Source: Pleurocapsales cyanobacterium LEGE 06147
Lineage (GTDB): Bacteria; Cyanobacteriota; Cyanobacteriia; Cyanobacteriales; Xenococcaceae
Reading direction: 5' to 3'
DNA: 64,000 nucleotides
Assembly: GCA_015207585.1 (NCBI GenBank)
Contig: JADEWQ010000003.1
Coordinates: 1 to 64,000 of the forward strand
The notes below the pieces were generated by a model. It was not told the DNA's origin and searched no databases. It saw only the letters and a program-made list of their open reading frames with translations. Positions 25,665-35,716 of the stretch are shown piece by piece; position 1 is the stretch's first letter; every line of letters begins with the position of its first letter. Position numbers and translations under genes: made by a program.

Positions 25665-25877
25665 ATGAAACTAATCAAAAAGCAAATTGTCACAGACGAA
25701 TCAATGTATCCTGTCGCCGTGATTATTGACTATCAAGATTGGCAAGTGATTAAAAAAATTTTAGAGAAATATCAAAAAGAAGATACAACACAATCTCTTG
25801 AACAATACGCAGGCACAATCAACTTAACGACAGACTCTCTAGAATATCAACAGCAAACAAGAGATGAATGGTTGTAA
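25665..25877 (+). CDS. Antitoxin-like protein whose toxin partner is broken
   Basis: This 70-residue protein starts MKLIKKQIVTDESMYPVAVI, a pattern seen in cyanobacterial antitoxins paired with PIN toxins. A C-terminal toxin-binding tail (TDSLEYQQQTRDEWL) follows. I chose the ATG at 25665 because the family begins there; longer frames reach 25647. A truncated VapC frame overlaps its 3' end. With its toxin inactivated this gene is probably dispensable or serves against related toxins. Confidence 0.65.
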   Translation: MKLIKKQIVTDESMYPVAVIIDYQDWQVIKKILEKYQKEDTTQSLEQYAGTINLTTDSLEYQQQTRDEWL

Positions 25878-26036
25878 ATCAATCGCTAATTCCATCAAAA
25901 AAATGGCGATCGCTTTACGCAAACAATATCGACTTAAACCTCCTGATGCGATTATCGCAGCAACAGCTAAATCACTTAACACACTACTGCTAACAACGAT
26001 CTAAAATTATCTAATTATAGAATCGCTGATAGCTAA
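25863..26036 (+). pseudogene. VapC PIN toxin remnant, C-terminal part only
   Basis: Starting from an ATG that overlaps the antitoxin end, the frame encodes 57 residues containing ALRKQYRLKPPDAIIAATAK and NNDLKLSNYR. This is the C-terminal third of a PIN toxin, including the DAIIAATA aspartate. The N-terminal DTN motif and the middle glutamate are gone, so an internal or 5' deletion removed about two thirds of the gene. A PIN domain without those acids cannot cut RNA. Confidence 0.72.
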
Positions 26037-26098
26037 ATCCATGCCTATTAAGTAGATAGCAAAATGGATTACACAAAAAAACAAGGCGAAAATATAAG

Positions 26099-26218
26099 CT
26101 AAAAGAAATGAGGATATTTAATTAAATCTCTAAATAAAATAACAGCAGAATGACTGTTATCGCGATTATTACGTCTAAGAGCTAAAGACCATATAGAAGT
26201 ATCAACAACGATCTTCAT
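26099..26218 (-). pseudogene. VapC PIN toxin remnant, N-terminal part only
   Basis: The frame starts 4 nt inside the end of the antitoxin gene above it and encodes 39 residues beginning MKIVVDTSIWSLALRRNNRD, a typical VapC N-terminus with the first catalytic aspartate. It stops after LIKYPHFF. The rest of the PIN domain is not found in any frame in the following DNA, so the gene is 3'-truncated. Confidence 0.72.
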
Positions 26219-26415
26219 TGCTTCTGTCTTTGCAGCTTGTAATCATAGTCATCATCGTACTCAATAGTTCTGAATAATCTAACAACTTCAAGTTGCTTGG
26301 GGTGTTGAACGTATTCTTGTAATGCCTCTTCTATAACAGCGCTTTTAGTAAGATGACCTCCAAGTTGAAGAGCTTCTTGAATGAGCTTTTCGTTAATCTT
26401 TGCATTAGTAGTCAT
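26215..26415 (-). CDS. VapB-family antitoxin (type II), toxin partner truncated
   Basis: This 66-residue antitoxin has a ribbon-helix-helix N-terminus (MTTNAKINEKLIQEALQLGG and KSAVIEEALQEYV), as in the VapB proteins that pair with KIVVDTS-type VapC. The C-terminus is acidic then basic (YDDDYDYKLQRQKQ). The broken toxin overlaps it by 4 nt. It lies tail-to-tail with the other antitoxin/broken-toxin pair at 25.7-26.0 kb. Confidence 0.75.
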   Translation of the reverse strand: MTTNAKINEKLIQEALQLGGHLTKSAVIEEALQEYVQHPKQLEVVRLFRTIEYDDDYDYKLQRQKQ

Positions 26416-26467
26416 GTAAAATTACCTCTTTGCGTACTTTGCGCCTTTGCGAGAAACCAAAAAGACA

Positions 26468-27394
26468 TCAAACTATACTATCAACCCTTAAAAACTCCCT
26501 TACCGCCTTCAGATAACTATCAGCATCCTCCAACATCGGAAAATGCGCCGTTCCAGGTATTTCCACGTACTCGATCTTCTCATTCAACGCTGCCGCTTTA
26601 CGTCCCATCTCTGCCGGAATAATAATATCCTTCTCCCCAGAAATCATCAGCGTCGGCACTTGAATCTTGGCGAACTCTTGCGGCATTACCTCTACTGCTT
26701 TCTTACTCACAGAAGTAAATATCGTTCCCAACGCCGCCTCATAATCTGCCAGCAAGAAATCTTCTAAAAACGCACGGCGATCGCTCGCGTTAATTCGACG
26801 ACACAAAAACCTCGCCATGAACATTCTGTCGACAAAAGGAATTTTTAAAAACCACTTGTAGCGAAACTTAACTACATACCCACCAAACTTGTAAAAAGCA
26901 GCAAAAGCTTTCTCATCGTATTCAAAAATACCATTACAAGTCAAAATTGCCTGCTTTACCTTCTCAGGATAGCGATTGAGAAATAATACTGCTACTGATG
27001 CACCCATAGAATGAGCATTAAGATAAACCCGATTCAATCCCAAAGTTTCTAATAAAATTGCTAGATCTTCGGCATAGTCTTCAAGCTCATAATTTAACTT
27101 TAAAGTTTTTTCAGATAAAACAGAGCGTCCAAAACCACGCAAATCGTAAAGTAAACAATCAAAGCAATCGGACAATGCTTCTGCCGTACTGCGCCAGTAC
27201 CGCGCCGATCCTCCCCAACCGTGGATAAATACCATTACAGGTTTTGAACGGGAATCATCTGACTGACGTACCCATTCGCAATAATGAGTTACACCTCGAA
27301 CATCGATCTTTTGTTCGATAATCTGAATCCGTCCCGTTTTCGTTGCGCTCGAAGATCTAGGCTTGGCTACGAGCCGCGTATTATCTTTAGTCAT
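26468..27394 (-). CDS. Alpha/beta-fold hydrolase
   Basis: A 308-residue serine hydrolase of the alpha/beta fold. The oxyanion-hole motif is FIHGWGGSARYW, the nucleophile elbow is NAHSMGASV (Ser), the acid is in ISGEKDIIIP (Asp) and the histidine is in GTAHFPMLED. The first ~35 residues are basic and extend beyond the core fold. The substrate cannot be told. It sits downstream of clpX on the same strand with a ~90-bp gap and probably its own promoter. Confidence 0.82.
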   Translation of the reverse strand: MTKDNTRLVAKPRSSSATKTGRIQIIEQKIDVRGVTHYCEWVRQSDDSRSKPVMVFIHGWGGSARYWRSTAEALSDCFDCLLYDLRGFGRSVLSEKTLKLNYELEDYAEDLAILLETLGLNRVYLNAHSMGASVAVLFLNRYPEKVKQAILTCNGIFEYDEKAFAAFYKFGGYVVKFRYKWFLKIPFVDRMFMARFLCRRINASDRRAFLEDFLLADYEAALGTIFTSVSKKAVEVMPQEFAKIQVPTLMISGEKDIIIPAEMGRKAAALNEKIEYVEIPGTAHFPMLEDADSYLKAVREFLRVDSIV

Positions 27395-27485
27395 CAGCTA
27401 TGAGTTAGTTATTCGCTATTACTTATTATTTTGACTAACCACTGACCAAGACTAATTTTGCCTTTTTAATTTTTAATTTTTACAT

Positions 27486-28829
27486 TTAGGCTGATTCTGG
27501 CTTTCGTAAAGAAGTAGGATGTACTAATAACTCTGCCGTCGAGCGTTTCTTGACCATTTCTTGCGTGATCGTACAATGGCGTACGTCCTTGCGGGAAGGT
27601 AACTCGTACATTACGTCCAGCATCAGTTCTTCGATAATACCTCGTAGTGCCCTCGCTCCCGTTTTGCGTCGATAAGCTTCTCTGGCGATCTCTTTGACTG
27701 CTTCTTCTTCAAACTCCAACTGAATATTATCCATCCAGAGCAGTTTCTGATACTGTTTTACCAATGCATTGCGAGGTTGAGTTATGATTTCTACTAACGC
27801 CTCTTCATCCAATGGTTCTAATGCCGCCGTAACTGGAATACGACCGACGAATTCGGGAATCATGCCAAATTTGACTAGGTCATCCGGTTCTACCTGTTGC
27901 AGAAGATCTGCCGCACGCTTGTCTTTTGATGGTACTTCTCCATTCTGAATAAAACCCATCGATTTTTTGCCCATGCGGCGTTCGACTACTTTATCTAAAC
28001 CGACAAAGGCACCACCACAGATAAAAAGAATATTGCTGGTATCAATTTGAATGCAATCTTGATAAGGATGTTTCCTTCCTCCTTGAGGCGGTACGTTAGC
28101 TACCGTTCCCTCCAACATTTTTAGCAGTGCCTGCTGTACCCCTTCACCAGAAACATCACGAGTAATAGAAGGATTTTCACTCTTGCGGGCAATTTTATCA
28201 ATTTCATCAATATAAATAATGCCTCTTTGAGCTTCTTCCACCTCCAAGTCCGCTACTTGCAAGAGGCGCAACAAAATATTTTCTACATCTTCTCCTACGT
28301 AACCAGCTTCTGTAAGGGTAGTAGCGTCGGCTACTGCAAAGGGAACTTCCAGAATTCTCGCCAGAGTTTGCGCTAATAGAGTTTTGCCGCAGCCTGTCGG
28401 TCCAATTAAGAGGACATTAGACTTTTGCAATTCTACTGCATCATCGCCAAACTCTTTGCCATCTTTTTTCTCCGTTAAGCCGAGACGCTTGTAGTGATTG
28501 TATACAGCTACAGAAAGAACTTTTTTTGCCTCTTCCTGACCGATTACATGCTCGTCTAAATATTTCTTAATTTCTCTCGGCTTGGGAAGATCGCCAAGAG
28601 AAATACCTTCTGAATGACTGCGCTTTCTAGCAGCCGGTTTATTTTCTACTCTGGCTGTCGGTGAAGACAGGGGTGTTCCTTCCTCCATCAACTCCTCATC
28701 CAAGATTTCGTTGCAAAGTTCCACGCATTCATCACAAATATAAACCCCAGGACCAGCAATTAACTTGCGGACTTGTTCCTGAGATTTGCCGCAGAACGAA
28801 CATTTGAGATGGGAGTCATATTTAGACAT
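27486..28829 (-). CDS. clpX: Clp protease ATPase subunit ClpX
   Basis: ClpX unfolds tagged substrates and feeds them to ClpP. The N-terminal C4 zinc finger is [10 protein letters not shown]...CDECVELC (10-41). Walker A is GPTGCGKT, Walker B is [10 protein letters not shown], and a sensor/arginine region precedes the C-terminal small domain ([19 protein letters not shown]). The ClpP-binding IGF-type loop reads SMGFIQNG here, a variant worth noting. The length of 447 residues is normal. It follows clpP by 13 nt. Confidence 0.96.
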   Translation of the reverse strand: MSKYDSHLKCSFCGKSQEQVRKLIAGPGVYICDECVELCNEILDEELMEEGTPLSSPTARVENKPAARKRSHSEGISLGDLPKPREIKKYLDEHVIGQEEAKKVLSVAVYNHYKRLGLTEKKDGKEFGDDAVELQKSNVLLIGPTGCGKTLLAQTLARILEVPFAVADATTLTEAGYVGEDVENILLRLLQVADLEVEEAQRGIIYIDEIDKIARKSENPSITRDVSGEGVQQALLKMLEGTVANVPPQGGRKHPYQDCIQIDTSNILFICGGAFVGLDKVVERRMGKKSMGFIQNGEVPSKDKRAADLLQQVEPDDLVKFGMIPEFVGRIPVTAALEPLDEEALVEIITQPRNALVKQYQKLLWMDNIQLEFEEEAVKEIAREAYRRKTGARALRGIIEELMLDVMYELPSRKDVRHCTITQEMVKKRSTAELLVHPTSLRKPESA

Positions 28830-28842
28830 AAGCGCCTCTTGC

Positions 28843-29529
28843 TTAGAGTGATGTTACGGGAATTTTCGGATCTGATAATTCTGGTCTGATAATTACTTGG
28901 TCGATTAAACCATACTCTTTAGCGTCCGCAGCAGACATGTAAAAGTCTCTTTCTGTATCTGCCGCTACTTTATCGAAAGGTTGACCGGTGTGTTCGGCGA
29001 TTAAATCGTTTAGTTTTTTCTTAATGTAAAGAATTTCTCTAGCTTGAATTTCAATGTCGACTGCTTGTCCTTGCGCTCCGCCTAGAGGCTGATGAATCAT
29101 AATTCTAACACTGGGTAGAGCCATTCTTTTTCCTTTAGTTCCACCAGAAAGTAGAAATGCCCCCATACTGGCTGCTATACCATAACAAATGGTAACTACA
29201 TCTGGCTGAATTTGCTGCATCGTGTCATAAATTGCCATTCCGGCGTATACAGAGCCTCCGGGAGAGTTGATGTAGATTTGAATATCTTTCTCCGGATCTT
29301 CTGCTTCGAGATAGAGTAATTGAGCCACAATCGAGTCAGCTACTTTATCATCAATGGGCGTACCCAAAAAAATAATTCGCTCGCGCAATAGTCGGGAGTA
29401 AATATCAAATGCTCTTTCTCCCAAACCAGATTGCTCTACGACCATCGGCACTACATTTTCACCGAGGGAATAGATTGACAAATTATTTTGACTCACAAGA
29501 CTGTTATAGGGCGATCGCGATTCCAACAT
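28843..29529 (-). CDS. clpP: ATP-dependent Clp protease proteolytic subunit
   Basis: The serine peptidase of the Clp complex, 228 residues. The catalytic serine is in [11 protein letters not shown], the histidine in [12 protein letters not shown] and the aspartate in [10 protein letters not shown]. The N-terminal ~28 residues before [19 protein letters not shown] are a leader that is probably processed. It is followed by clpX and preceded by tig, the common cyanobacterial order. The 227-bp gap to tig contains a strong hairpin (29702-29719). Confidence 0.96.
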   Translation of the reverse strand: MLESRSPYNSLVSQNNLSIYSLGENVVPMVVEQSGLGERAFDIYSRLLRERIIFLGTPIDDKVADSIVAQLLYLEAEDPEKDIQIYINSPGGSVYAGMAIYDTMQQIQPDVVTICYGIAASMGAFLLSGGTKGKRMALPSVRIMIHQPLGGAQGQAVDIEIQAREILYIKKKLNDLIAEHTGQPFDKVAADTERDFYMSAADAKEYGLIDQVIIRPELSDPKIPVTSL

Positions 29530-29701
29530 ATAGTTTTGCTAATAGTTTTTTTTGAACTATATTATTTAGTAATTTTTCTTTACTTTTCTTAGCTTATAAC
29601 ATATCCTTCTGTTAACCATTATGCCTTAACTCTTCTGCCGGCTGCACCGATTAAAAGAATTGGAGCGAGGACAATTCCTTGTTTTTTGCTTAAATTAGCT
29701 A

Positions 29702-29719
29702 CCTCCCTCTTGAGGGAGG
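29702..29719. repeat. Perfect 8-bp hairpin between tig and clpP
   Basis: CCTCCCTC-TT-GAGGGAGG is a perfect palindrome. It is followed on the plus strand by a second imperfect hairpin (about 29721-29740) and a TTTT run. It lies in the leader between the tig stop and the clpP start and could attenuate or punctuate the tig-clpP-clpX transcript. Confidence 0.5.
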
Positions 29720-29756
29720 AGGAAAGACTAAGTCTCTTCCTTTTACCCACCTCGTT

Positions 29757-31148
29757 TTACTCATTAGTTAGAGTCGCATCAATGGTTTCCGTTATTTTTT
29801 CCTCTTCGGTCGATTCTGCCTCCGACTTTGTCAAAGATCCTGGCGGAACTAACTCTACCTGGACTTTTGTACGCAACCAATCGAAAGTTTTTTCTGTTTG
29901 TAAATCTTCCGTTACCATCTTACGTAGCTTATCTCGGTCGATATCTTGACCGGATAACTGTTGTTCTACTTCCTGTATTTTAGTAGCAATTTCTTCCTCA
30001 TTCGGTTGCAAAGATTCCCGTTTAGCAATTTCAGCTATTATTAAAGATTTTTTTAGATTTTGTACTGCTTCGGGACGAGCATTTTCCCGCATTTTGGGTA
30101 CGGTTTCAGAAGTAAACAATTTTTTCACATCTACTCCCATTTGCTGCATTTGCACCAAGGTTTGGGTAAGAAGATTGGTTATTTCTTCCTGAATCAAAGT
30201 TTCTGGTAGATCGACAGTACTTTGTTCTAATAACGCTTGGGCGATCGCGTCATTAATATTATTTTTCGTTTCCTGTTCGGCTTTTTCTTTAAATTGCTTC
30301 TCTAACGATTCTCGCAACTCAGCTATGGTTTCAAATTCACTGACTTCCTCGGCAAATTCATCATCCAACTCTGGCAATTCTTTTGTTTTCAATTCTTTAA
30401 GGGTAATACTGAAAACAGCCGGCTTGCCTGCTAAATCTTCCTTCGGATAGTCTTCGGGAAAAGTAACCGAGACTTCCTTGGTTTCTTCGGGTTTCATACC
30501 GACAATCCCTTCAACCATACCTTCGATCAACTTGCCTTCGGCTAGTTCCACTTGGAAATTGGTAGCACTGCCTCCTTCTATTTCCCGTTCTTCTTCTCCT
30601 TCTCCCGTAAGCCTACCCTGAAAATCAACTATGGCTATATCTTCCATCTGGGCAGGACGATCTTCTACAGGAACCAAATCTGCCTGTTGTGCTCGTCGCT
30701 GTTCGAGGAACTCGTCTACTTGTTTGGGATCATAAACTGATTCTTCCACTTTAACGCTTAGATTGGAGAAATCTCCTATATCTACTGAGGGTGGTATGTC
30801 TACCGCAGCCGAAAAAGTCAAAGGTTCTCCTGGTTGATACTGCTTAATAAGCTCGTCAAAATTAGAACGCAGTCTGTAATTACCTAAAGATTCTATGGCT
30901 TCTTGTTCGAGGGCTTCTGTTAAACTCTTCTGAATCATTTCTTCTAAAGCGGCAGCTTTGATCCTTTGCGTGCCAATACGCTGTAGAAGAATTTGTCGAG
31001 GTACTTTTCCCTTGCGAAACCCAGGAATGTTACTGGAACTAGCAAGGTTCTGTATAACTTTTTCGTAAGTACTGCGGGAAGTTTCACTAGAAATTTCTAT
31101 TTCTAAGCCGAGTTGGCTGTCAGGAAGTTTTTCCTGGGTTACTTTCAT
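29757..31148 (-). CDS. tig: Trigger factor
   Basis: Trigger factor is the ribosome-bound chaperone and prolyl isomerase. The ribosome-docking signature GFRKGKVPRQI is at ~42-52. The FKBP-like domain follows at about 160-245 (AIVDFQGRLTGEGEEEREIEGG) and the helical C-terminal chaperone arms after that. The length of 463 residues is normal, with an acidic tail. It starts the tig-clpP-clpX unit and is divergent from asd. Confidence 0.96.
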   Translation of the reverse strand: MKVTQEKLPDSQLGLEIEISSETSRSTYEKVIQNLASSSNIPGFRKGKVPRQILLQRIGTQRIKAAALEEMIQKSLTEALEQEAIESLGNYRLRSNFDELIKQYQPGEPLTFSAAVDIPPSVDIGDFSNLSVKVEESVYDPKQVDEFLEQRRAQQADLVPVEDRPAQMEDIAIVDFQGRLTGEGEEEREIEGGSATNFQVELAEGKLIEGMVEGIVGMKPEETKEVSVTFPEDYPKEDLAGKPAVFSITLKELKTKELPELDDEFAEEVSEFETIAELRESLEKQFKEKAEQETKNNINDAIAQALLEQSTVDLPETLIQEEITNLLTQTLVQMQQMGVDVKKLFTSETVPKMRENARPEAVQNLKKSLIIAEIAKRESLQPNEEEIATKIQEVEQQLSGQDIDRDKLRKMVTEDLQTEKTFDWLRTKVQVELVPPGSLTKSEAESTEEEKITETIDATLTNE

Positions 31149-31641
31149 CGATGGTTCTATCTCAGACTATGTAGTTTGGTTGTACTAGATACGAGGAGCG
31201 ATCCAGTTTAAAATAAATCTAGAACTCCTCGCGCTATGTTATCTTATCAATCAGCGAACCCAACCAGCCTTGCTTTTTTATATAGGAGGCTGACTATTGG
31301 CAACAAATAGGCTAGCTTGACAATAATCGATCTTAGTATATCTATTGATTCTGGATCGCAGAAGCTACTCCTTGAATAATTGACTGACAAATAAAACTCT
31401 TGCCAATAAGCAACGATAGCTATTTTTGAAGATTTTTTCCCTACTGTTGCAGACTGTTAACGACATCGAGATTGGTTAGAGCATCTGGTAAGATTAACAA
31501 ATATTAAAGTTATTAAAGTTTAGTATGACTTCAATTTTAGGCTAATTAATCTCTTCAAACACAAAGTGTTAAAGACAAGAGATTTAACTAAATATAGATT
31601 AAGTATAAGTAAATAAAATTAAGGGTGGAGGTTAAAATCAA
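31149..31641. other. 493-bp divergent promoter region between tig and asd
   Basis: No gene is seen. Near the tig side a 7-nt inverted pair (31192-31198 CGAGGAG and 31225-31231 CTCCTCG) is present. TTGACA at 31317-31322 with TATCTA at 31339-31344 (16-nt spacing) is a candidate promoter reading toward asd, leaving a ~300-nt leader. The DNA just before asd is AT-rich, with GGTGGAGGT 12 nt upstream of its TTG start. Confidence 0.4.
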
Positions 31642-32688
31642 TTGTCTAAAGCAATTAACGTCGCTATCTTAGGAGCAACGGGCGCAGTTGGACAAGAAAT
31701 AATTGGCTTGCTGGAAAGTCGCCAATTTCCAGTCAAAAAACTAAAGCTGTTAGCTTCTCCTCGTTCGGCAGGGAGCAAGCTTAGTTTTTGTGGAGAACAA
31801 ATAGTAGTAGAATCGGTTACCGACGACTCTTTTTCTGATGTAGAGATAGTGCTAGCCTCTGCTGGAGGTTCTACTTCCAAAGAGTGGTTGCCCAAGGCAG
31901 TAGCAGCAGGAGCAGTGGCGATCGATAATTCTAGTGCTTTTCGGATGAATCCAGAAGTACCTTTAATCGTGCCGGAGATAAATCCTGAAGCAGCTGCCAA
32001 TCATCGGAGAATTATTGCCAACCCCAACTGTACTACTATTTTAATGGGAATGGCTATTTGGCCACTGCATCAGGTGGAGCCTGTTAAAAGAATAATAGTA
32101 TCTACTTATCAATCTGCTTCTGGGGCTGGAGCCAAAGCAATGGCAGAAGTAAAAGCTCAAGCTAAAGCTATTTTAGAAGAGCAACTGCCATCAACGGAGA
32201 TATTTCCCTATCCCCTAGCTTTCAATCTTTTTCCTCATAACTCTCCTCTCAACGAGCAAGGGTATTGCGAAGAAGAGATGAAAATGGTAAACGAGACGCG
32301 CAAAATTTTTGATGCACCCCAGTTGAAAATTAGTGCTACCTGCGTGCGCGTACCGGTACTGAGAGCTCATTCAGAAGCAGTCAATCTCGAATTCGACCAA
32401 CCTTTTCCTGTTGCTAGAGCCAAAGAAATTCTCTCTCGGTCGCCGGGAGTAAAAATAGTAGAAGATTGGCAGGCTAATTATTTTCCCATGCCTATAGATG
32501 CGACTGGGAAAGATGAAGTATTGGTGGGGCGCATTCGTCAAGATATTTCCAATGCCTGTAGTTTAGAATTATGGCTTTGTGGCGATCAAATTCGCAAGGG
32601 AGCAGCCCTCAATGCGGTACAAATTGCCGAATTGTTATTGGCAAGAAATTGGCTCAAGCCGTCAATTTCAGCTGCAGTTACCGTGTAA
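31642..32688 (+). CDS. asd: Aspartate-semialdehyde dehydrogenase
   Basis: Asd reduces aspartyl phosphate to the semialdehyde, feeding lysine, threonine and methionine synthesis and cell-wall diaminopimelate. The NADP-binding GATGAVGQE is at the N-terminus, the catalytic cysteine is in IANPNCTTILM, and RVPVLRAHSEAVNLEF includes the catalytic histidine. The length is 348 residues. The start is a TTG supported by GGTGGAGGT upstream and by the family N-terminus. dapA follows by 51 nt, so consecutive pathway steps are co-transcribed. Confidence 0.96.
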   Translation: MSKAINVAILGATGAVGQEIIGLLESRQFPVKKLKLLASPRSAGSKLSFCGEQIVVESVTDDSFSDVEIVLASAGGSTSKEWLPKAVAAGAVAIDNSSAFRMNPEVPLIVPEINPEAAANHRRIIANPNCTTILMGMAIWPLHQVEPVKRIIVSTYQSASGAGAKAMAEVKAQAKAILEEQLPSTEIFPYPLAFNLFPHNSPLNEQGYCEEEMKMVNETRKIFDAPQLKISATCVRVPVLRAHSEAVNLEFDQPFPVARAKEILSRSPGVKIVEDWQANYFPMPIDATGKDEVLVGRIRQDISNACSLELWLCGDQIRKGAALNAVQIAELLLARNWLKPSISAAVTV

Positions 32689-32739
32689 GCTAACCTTTAA
32701 ATGAACGAACAATAAGAAATAACCAGCAACCAATAATCA

Positions 32740-33630
32740 ATGACCAGCGAACCTTTTGGTAGAGTGCTCACCGCCATGGTGACACCGTTTAGAGAAGACG
32801 GCAGCGTTAATTATGAAGTGGCAGAAAAATTAGCCGCATACCTAGCAGAGCATGGCAGTGACGGACTGGTAGTTTGCGGAACTACCGGAGAATCCCCTAC
32901 TCTGACTTGGGAAGAAGAATATGAACTGTTTCGGGTAGTACAAAAGGCAGTAGCGGGTAAGGCAAAGGTCATTGCAGGAACTGGATCAAACTCCACTATT
33001 GAAGCGATCGCCGCCAGCTACAAAGCAGCTAAACTAGGACTCGATGGTTCCCTACAAGTAGTTCCTTACTACAACAAACCGCCTCAGGAGGGATTGTACG
33101 AACATTTTAAGGCGATCGCCCAAGCCTGTCCGGATTTGCCAATGATGTTGTATAATGTACCAGGGCGCACGAGCTGCAATTTAGAAGCTGAAACGGTAGC
33201 TAAATTAGCCCAAGTCGATAATATTGTTGCCATCAAAGAAGCAAGCGGAAATCTGGAGCAAGCCTGTCAAATTCGTCGTATTACTCCTTCATCTTTTGCT
33301 ATTTATTCTGGAGATGATTTTCTAACTCTTCCCTTACTAACAGTAGGTGGAGTTGGTGTGGTTAGTGTTGCCAGCCACTTGGTCGGCGAGCAAATGCAGC
33401 AGACGATCGAAGCATTTGCTGGTGGAAATAATCAACTTGCTCAAAACATTCAACTAAAACTTTTTCCTTTATTTAAAATTTTGTTTGCTACTACCAATCC
33501 AATTCCAATTAAAGCAGCTTTAAATTTACTGGGTTGGCAGGTTGGGAGTTTGCGTTCACCTCTGTGTGAGCTACAATTAGATTTAGTAGAAAAATTAAAA
33601 ATAATTCTCAAGGAACTCGATTTACTTTAA
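32740..33630 (+). CDS. dapA: 4-hydroxy-tetrahydrodipicolinate synthase
   Basis: DapA condenses pyruvate with aspartate semialdehyde, the first step of the lysine/diaminopimelate branch. The Schiff-base lysine is in [10 protein letters not shown], the proton-relay tyrosine in [11 protein letters not shown], and [13 protein letters not shown] is the substrate loop. It is 296 residues long. It follows asd directly and precedes rnj, an arrangement I recall from Synechocystis. Confidence 0.96.
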   Translation: MTSEPFGRVLTAMVTPFREDGSVNYEVAEKLAAYLAEHGSDGLVVCGTTGESPTLTWEEEYELFRVVQKAVAGKAKVIAGTGSNSTIEAIAASYKAAKLGLDGSLQVVPYYNKPPQEGLYEHFKAIAQACPDLPMMLYNVPGRTSCNLEAETVAKLAQVDNIVAIKEASGNLEQACQIRRITPSSFAIYSGDDFLTLPLLTVGGVGVVSVASHLVGEQMQQTIEAFAGGNNQLAQNIQLKLFPLFKILFATTNPIPIKAALNLLGWQVGSLRSPLCELQLDLVEKLKIILKELDLL

Positions 33631-33697
33631 AACTATTTGATGAATTTTAAATTTTAAACGAGTGGAATTAATAAACAATAATATTTGATTTCTATTT

Positions 33698-33728
33698 TTG
33701 ACAATAGCAAAAACTACTCCAGTAAAAT
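33698..33728 (+). promoter_or_regulatory. Candidate sigma-70 type promoter for rnj
   Basis: TTGACA at 33698-33703 and TAAAAT at 33723-33728 are separated by 19 nt, slightly long. They lie ~190 nt upstream of rnj in the dapA-rnj gap. Confidence 0.3.
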
Positions 33729-33915
33729 ATTTTGATTTGACTTGAGAATGGACAATAGTTAGTATTGCTCCAAAAGGATTAATTTGTATTTTAAAAATCG
33801 ACTAAAACAGTAAATATCAGTCTAACTTAACTATTAAAAAAGCTTTTTAAACTATTCCAAATCAAAACCACAGCTTATTCAACAAATACAAAAAACAATA
33901 ACTAAAAGGAAACTT

Positions 33916-35712
33916 ATGAGTAACAACGGTAGCAAACCAACTCTCAAAATTATTCCCCTTGGTGGCTTACATGAAATTGGTAAGAATACCTGTGTATTTG
34001 AATATGGGGATGAAATCATTCTCTTAGATGCAGGTCTGGCTTTTCCTACGGATGAAATGCATGGAATTAATATTGTTTTACCCGACGTATCATATCTGAG
34101 AGAAAATCGCCACAAAATCAAGGGAATGATCGTCACTCACGGTCATGAAGATCATATCGGGGGTATTTCTTACCATCTCAAGCAATTTGATATTCCGGTA
34201 ATTTATGGGCCTCGTTTGGCGATCGCGCTACTGGGAGATAAGTTAGAAGAGGCAGGAGTGCTAGAAAGAACTACGCTGAAAACAGTTCTTCCTCGGGATC
34301 TCGTGCATTTGAGCCAATCCTTTTTTGTCGAGTACATTCGCAATACTCACTCCATCGCCGATAGCTTTAGCGTAGCCATTCATACCCCCATGGGTGTGGT
34401 TATTCATACAGGAGATTTCAAAATCGACCATACTCCAGTCGACGGTGAATATTTCGATCTCCAAAAACTAGCCGAACACGGAGAAAAAGGCGTATTGTGT
34501 TTATTGAGCGACTCGACTAACGCCGAAGTACCGGGACACACTCCTTCAGAACAGTCAGTATATCCCAATCTCGACCGGATTATTGCTGAAGCAACGGGTA
34601 GGGTGATGGTAACCACCTTTGCTTCTTCCGTCCATCGGGTTAATATTATTCTTCAGTTGGCACAGAAGCATCAGCGTAAGGTTGTGGTCGTAGGACGTTC
34701 GATGTTAAATGTCATTGCCCATGCCAGAAACTTAGGTTATATCAAATGTCCGGACGATTTATTCGAACCTCTCCGTGCTCTCAACCGTCTGCCAGATGAA
34801 AAAATCCTGATTCTGACTACTGGTTCTCAGGGGGAACCTCTGGCAGCCATGACTCGGATCTCAAAAGGAGAACACCAACACATTAAAGTCAAACAAGGAG
34901 ATACCATTGTCTTCTCTGCTAATCCCATTCCTGGAAACACGATTGCGGTAGTCAACACCATCGATCGCCTCATGATGCAGGGAGCCAAAGTAGTTTACGG
35001 TCGAGACAAAGGTATTCACGTTTCCGGACACGGAGCACAAGAAGACCAAAAGCTGATGCTGGCTTTGACTAAACCAAAATTCTTCGTTCCCGTCCACGGA
35101 GAGCACCGGATGCTAGTCAAACATGCTCAGATGGCTCACAGTATGGGCATTCCCAAAGAGAATACCGTGGTAATTGATAATGGAGATGTTATCGAATTAA
35201 CTACCGATAGTATCGGCATCGTCGGACAAGTACCTTCTGGCATTGAACTGGTCGATCGCGCGGGAATCGTTCACGACCACGTGATGAGAGAACGGCAACA
35301 GTTAGCCGAAGACGGAGTAGTTACTGTTGCTGCAGCGGTGGATTGGTCTGGAAAATTAGTCGCTCAACCGGCAATTCACTTCAGAGGAGTAGTAACATCG
35401 GTAGAACTATCCTTGTTAGAGCAATTAATCGCCAGGACTGTCGAAAAAACTCTTAGCGATCGCTGGAGTGAATTTAGCCAGAACGTTGATGAGGAAATGA
35501 AAGTTGAGGTTGGAGCAGATACAGATTTTTCCAACCAGAGTCCTGTAGACTTGACGGGAATTCGAATTGAAATCGAATCGAGCCTACAAAGATTAATCAA
35601 ACGAGAATTACAAAGCAGTCCCCTCGTAGTCTTCCTGTTACAAACATCAGAACAACCTATAGTTAGATCGGCTCGCAGAAGAAAGCGTTCTACTGCTTCG
35701 GTTGCCTCGTAA
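33916..35712 (+). CDS. rnj: Ribonuclease J
   Basis: RNase J is a metallo-beta-lactamase/beta-CASP nuclease with endo- and 5'-exonuclease activity in mRNA decay and rRNA maturation. The zinc motif is VTHGHEDHIGG (~71-81), with later ligands in HTGDFKIDHTP and PVHGEHRML. The C-terminal ~140 residues extend past the core. The length of 598 residues is normal. The ATG at 33916 has AAAGGAAAC upstream. Antisense open frames over this gene have no coding support. Confidence 0.95.
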   Translation: MSNNGSKPTLKIIPLGGLHEIGKNTCVFEYGDEIILLDAGLAFPTDEMHGINIVLPDVSYLRENRHKIKGMIVTHGHEDHIGGISYHLKQFDIPVIYGPRLAIALLGDKLEEAGVLERTTLKTVLPRDLVHLSQSFFVEYIRNTHSIADSFSVAIHTPMGVVIHTGDFKIDHTPVDGEYFDLQKLAEHGEKGVLCLLSDSTNAEVPGHTPSEQSVYPNLDRIIAEATGRVMVTTFASSVHRVNIILQLAQKHQRKVVVVGRSMLNVIAHARNLGYIKCPDDLFEPLRALNRLPDEKILILTTGSQGEPLAAMTRISKGEHQHIKVKQGDTIVFSANPIPGNTIAVVNTIDRLMMQGAKVVYGRDKGIHVSGHGAQEDQKLMLALTKPKFFVPVHGEHRMLVKHAQMAHSMGIPKENTVVIDNGDVIELTTDSIGIVGQVPSGIELVDRAGIVHDHVMRERQQLAEDGVVTVAAAVDWSGKLVAQPAIHFRGVVTSVELSLLEQLIARTVEKTLSDRWSEFSQNVDEEMKVEVGADTDFSNQSPVDLTGIRIEIESSLQRLIKRELQSSPLVVFLLQTSEQPIVRSARRRKRSTASVAS

Positions 35713-35716
35713 TTAA

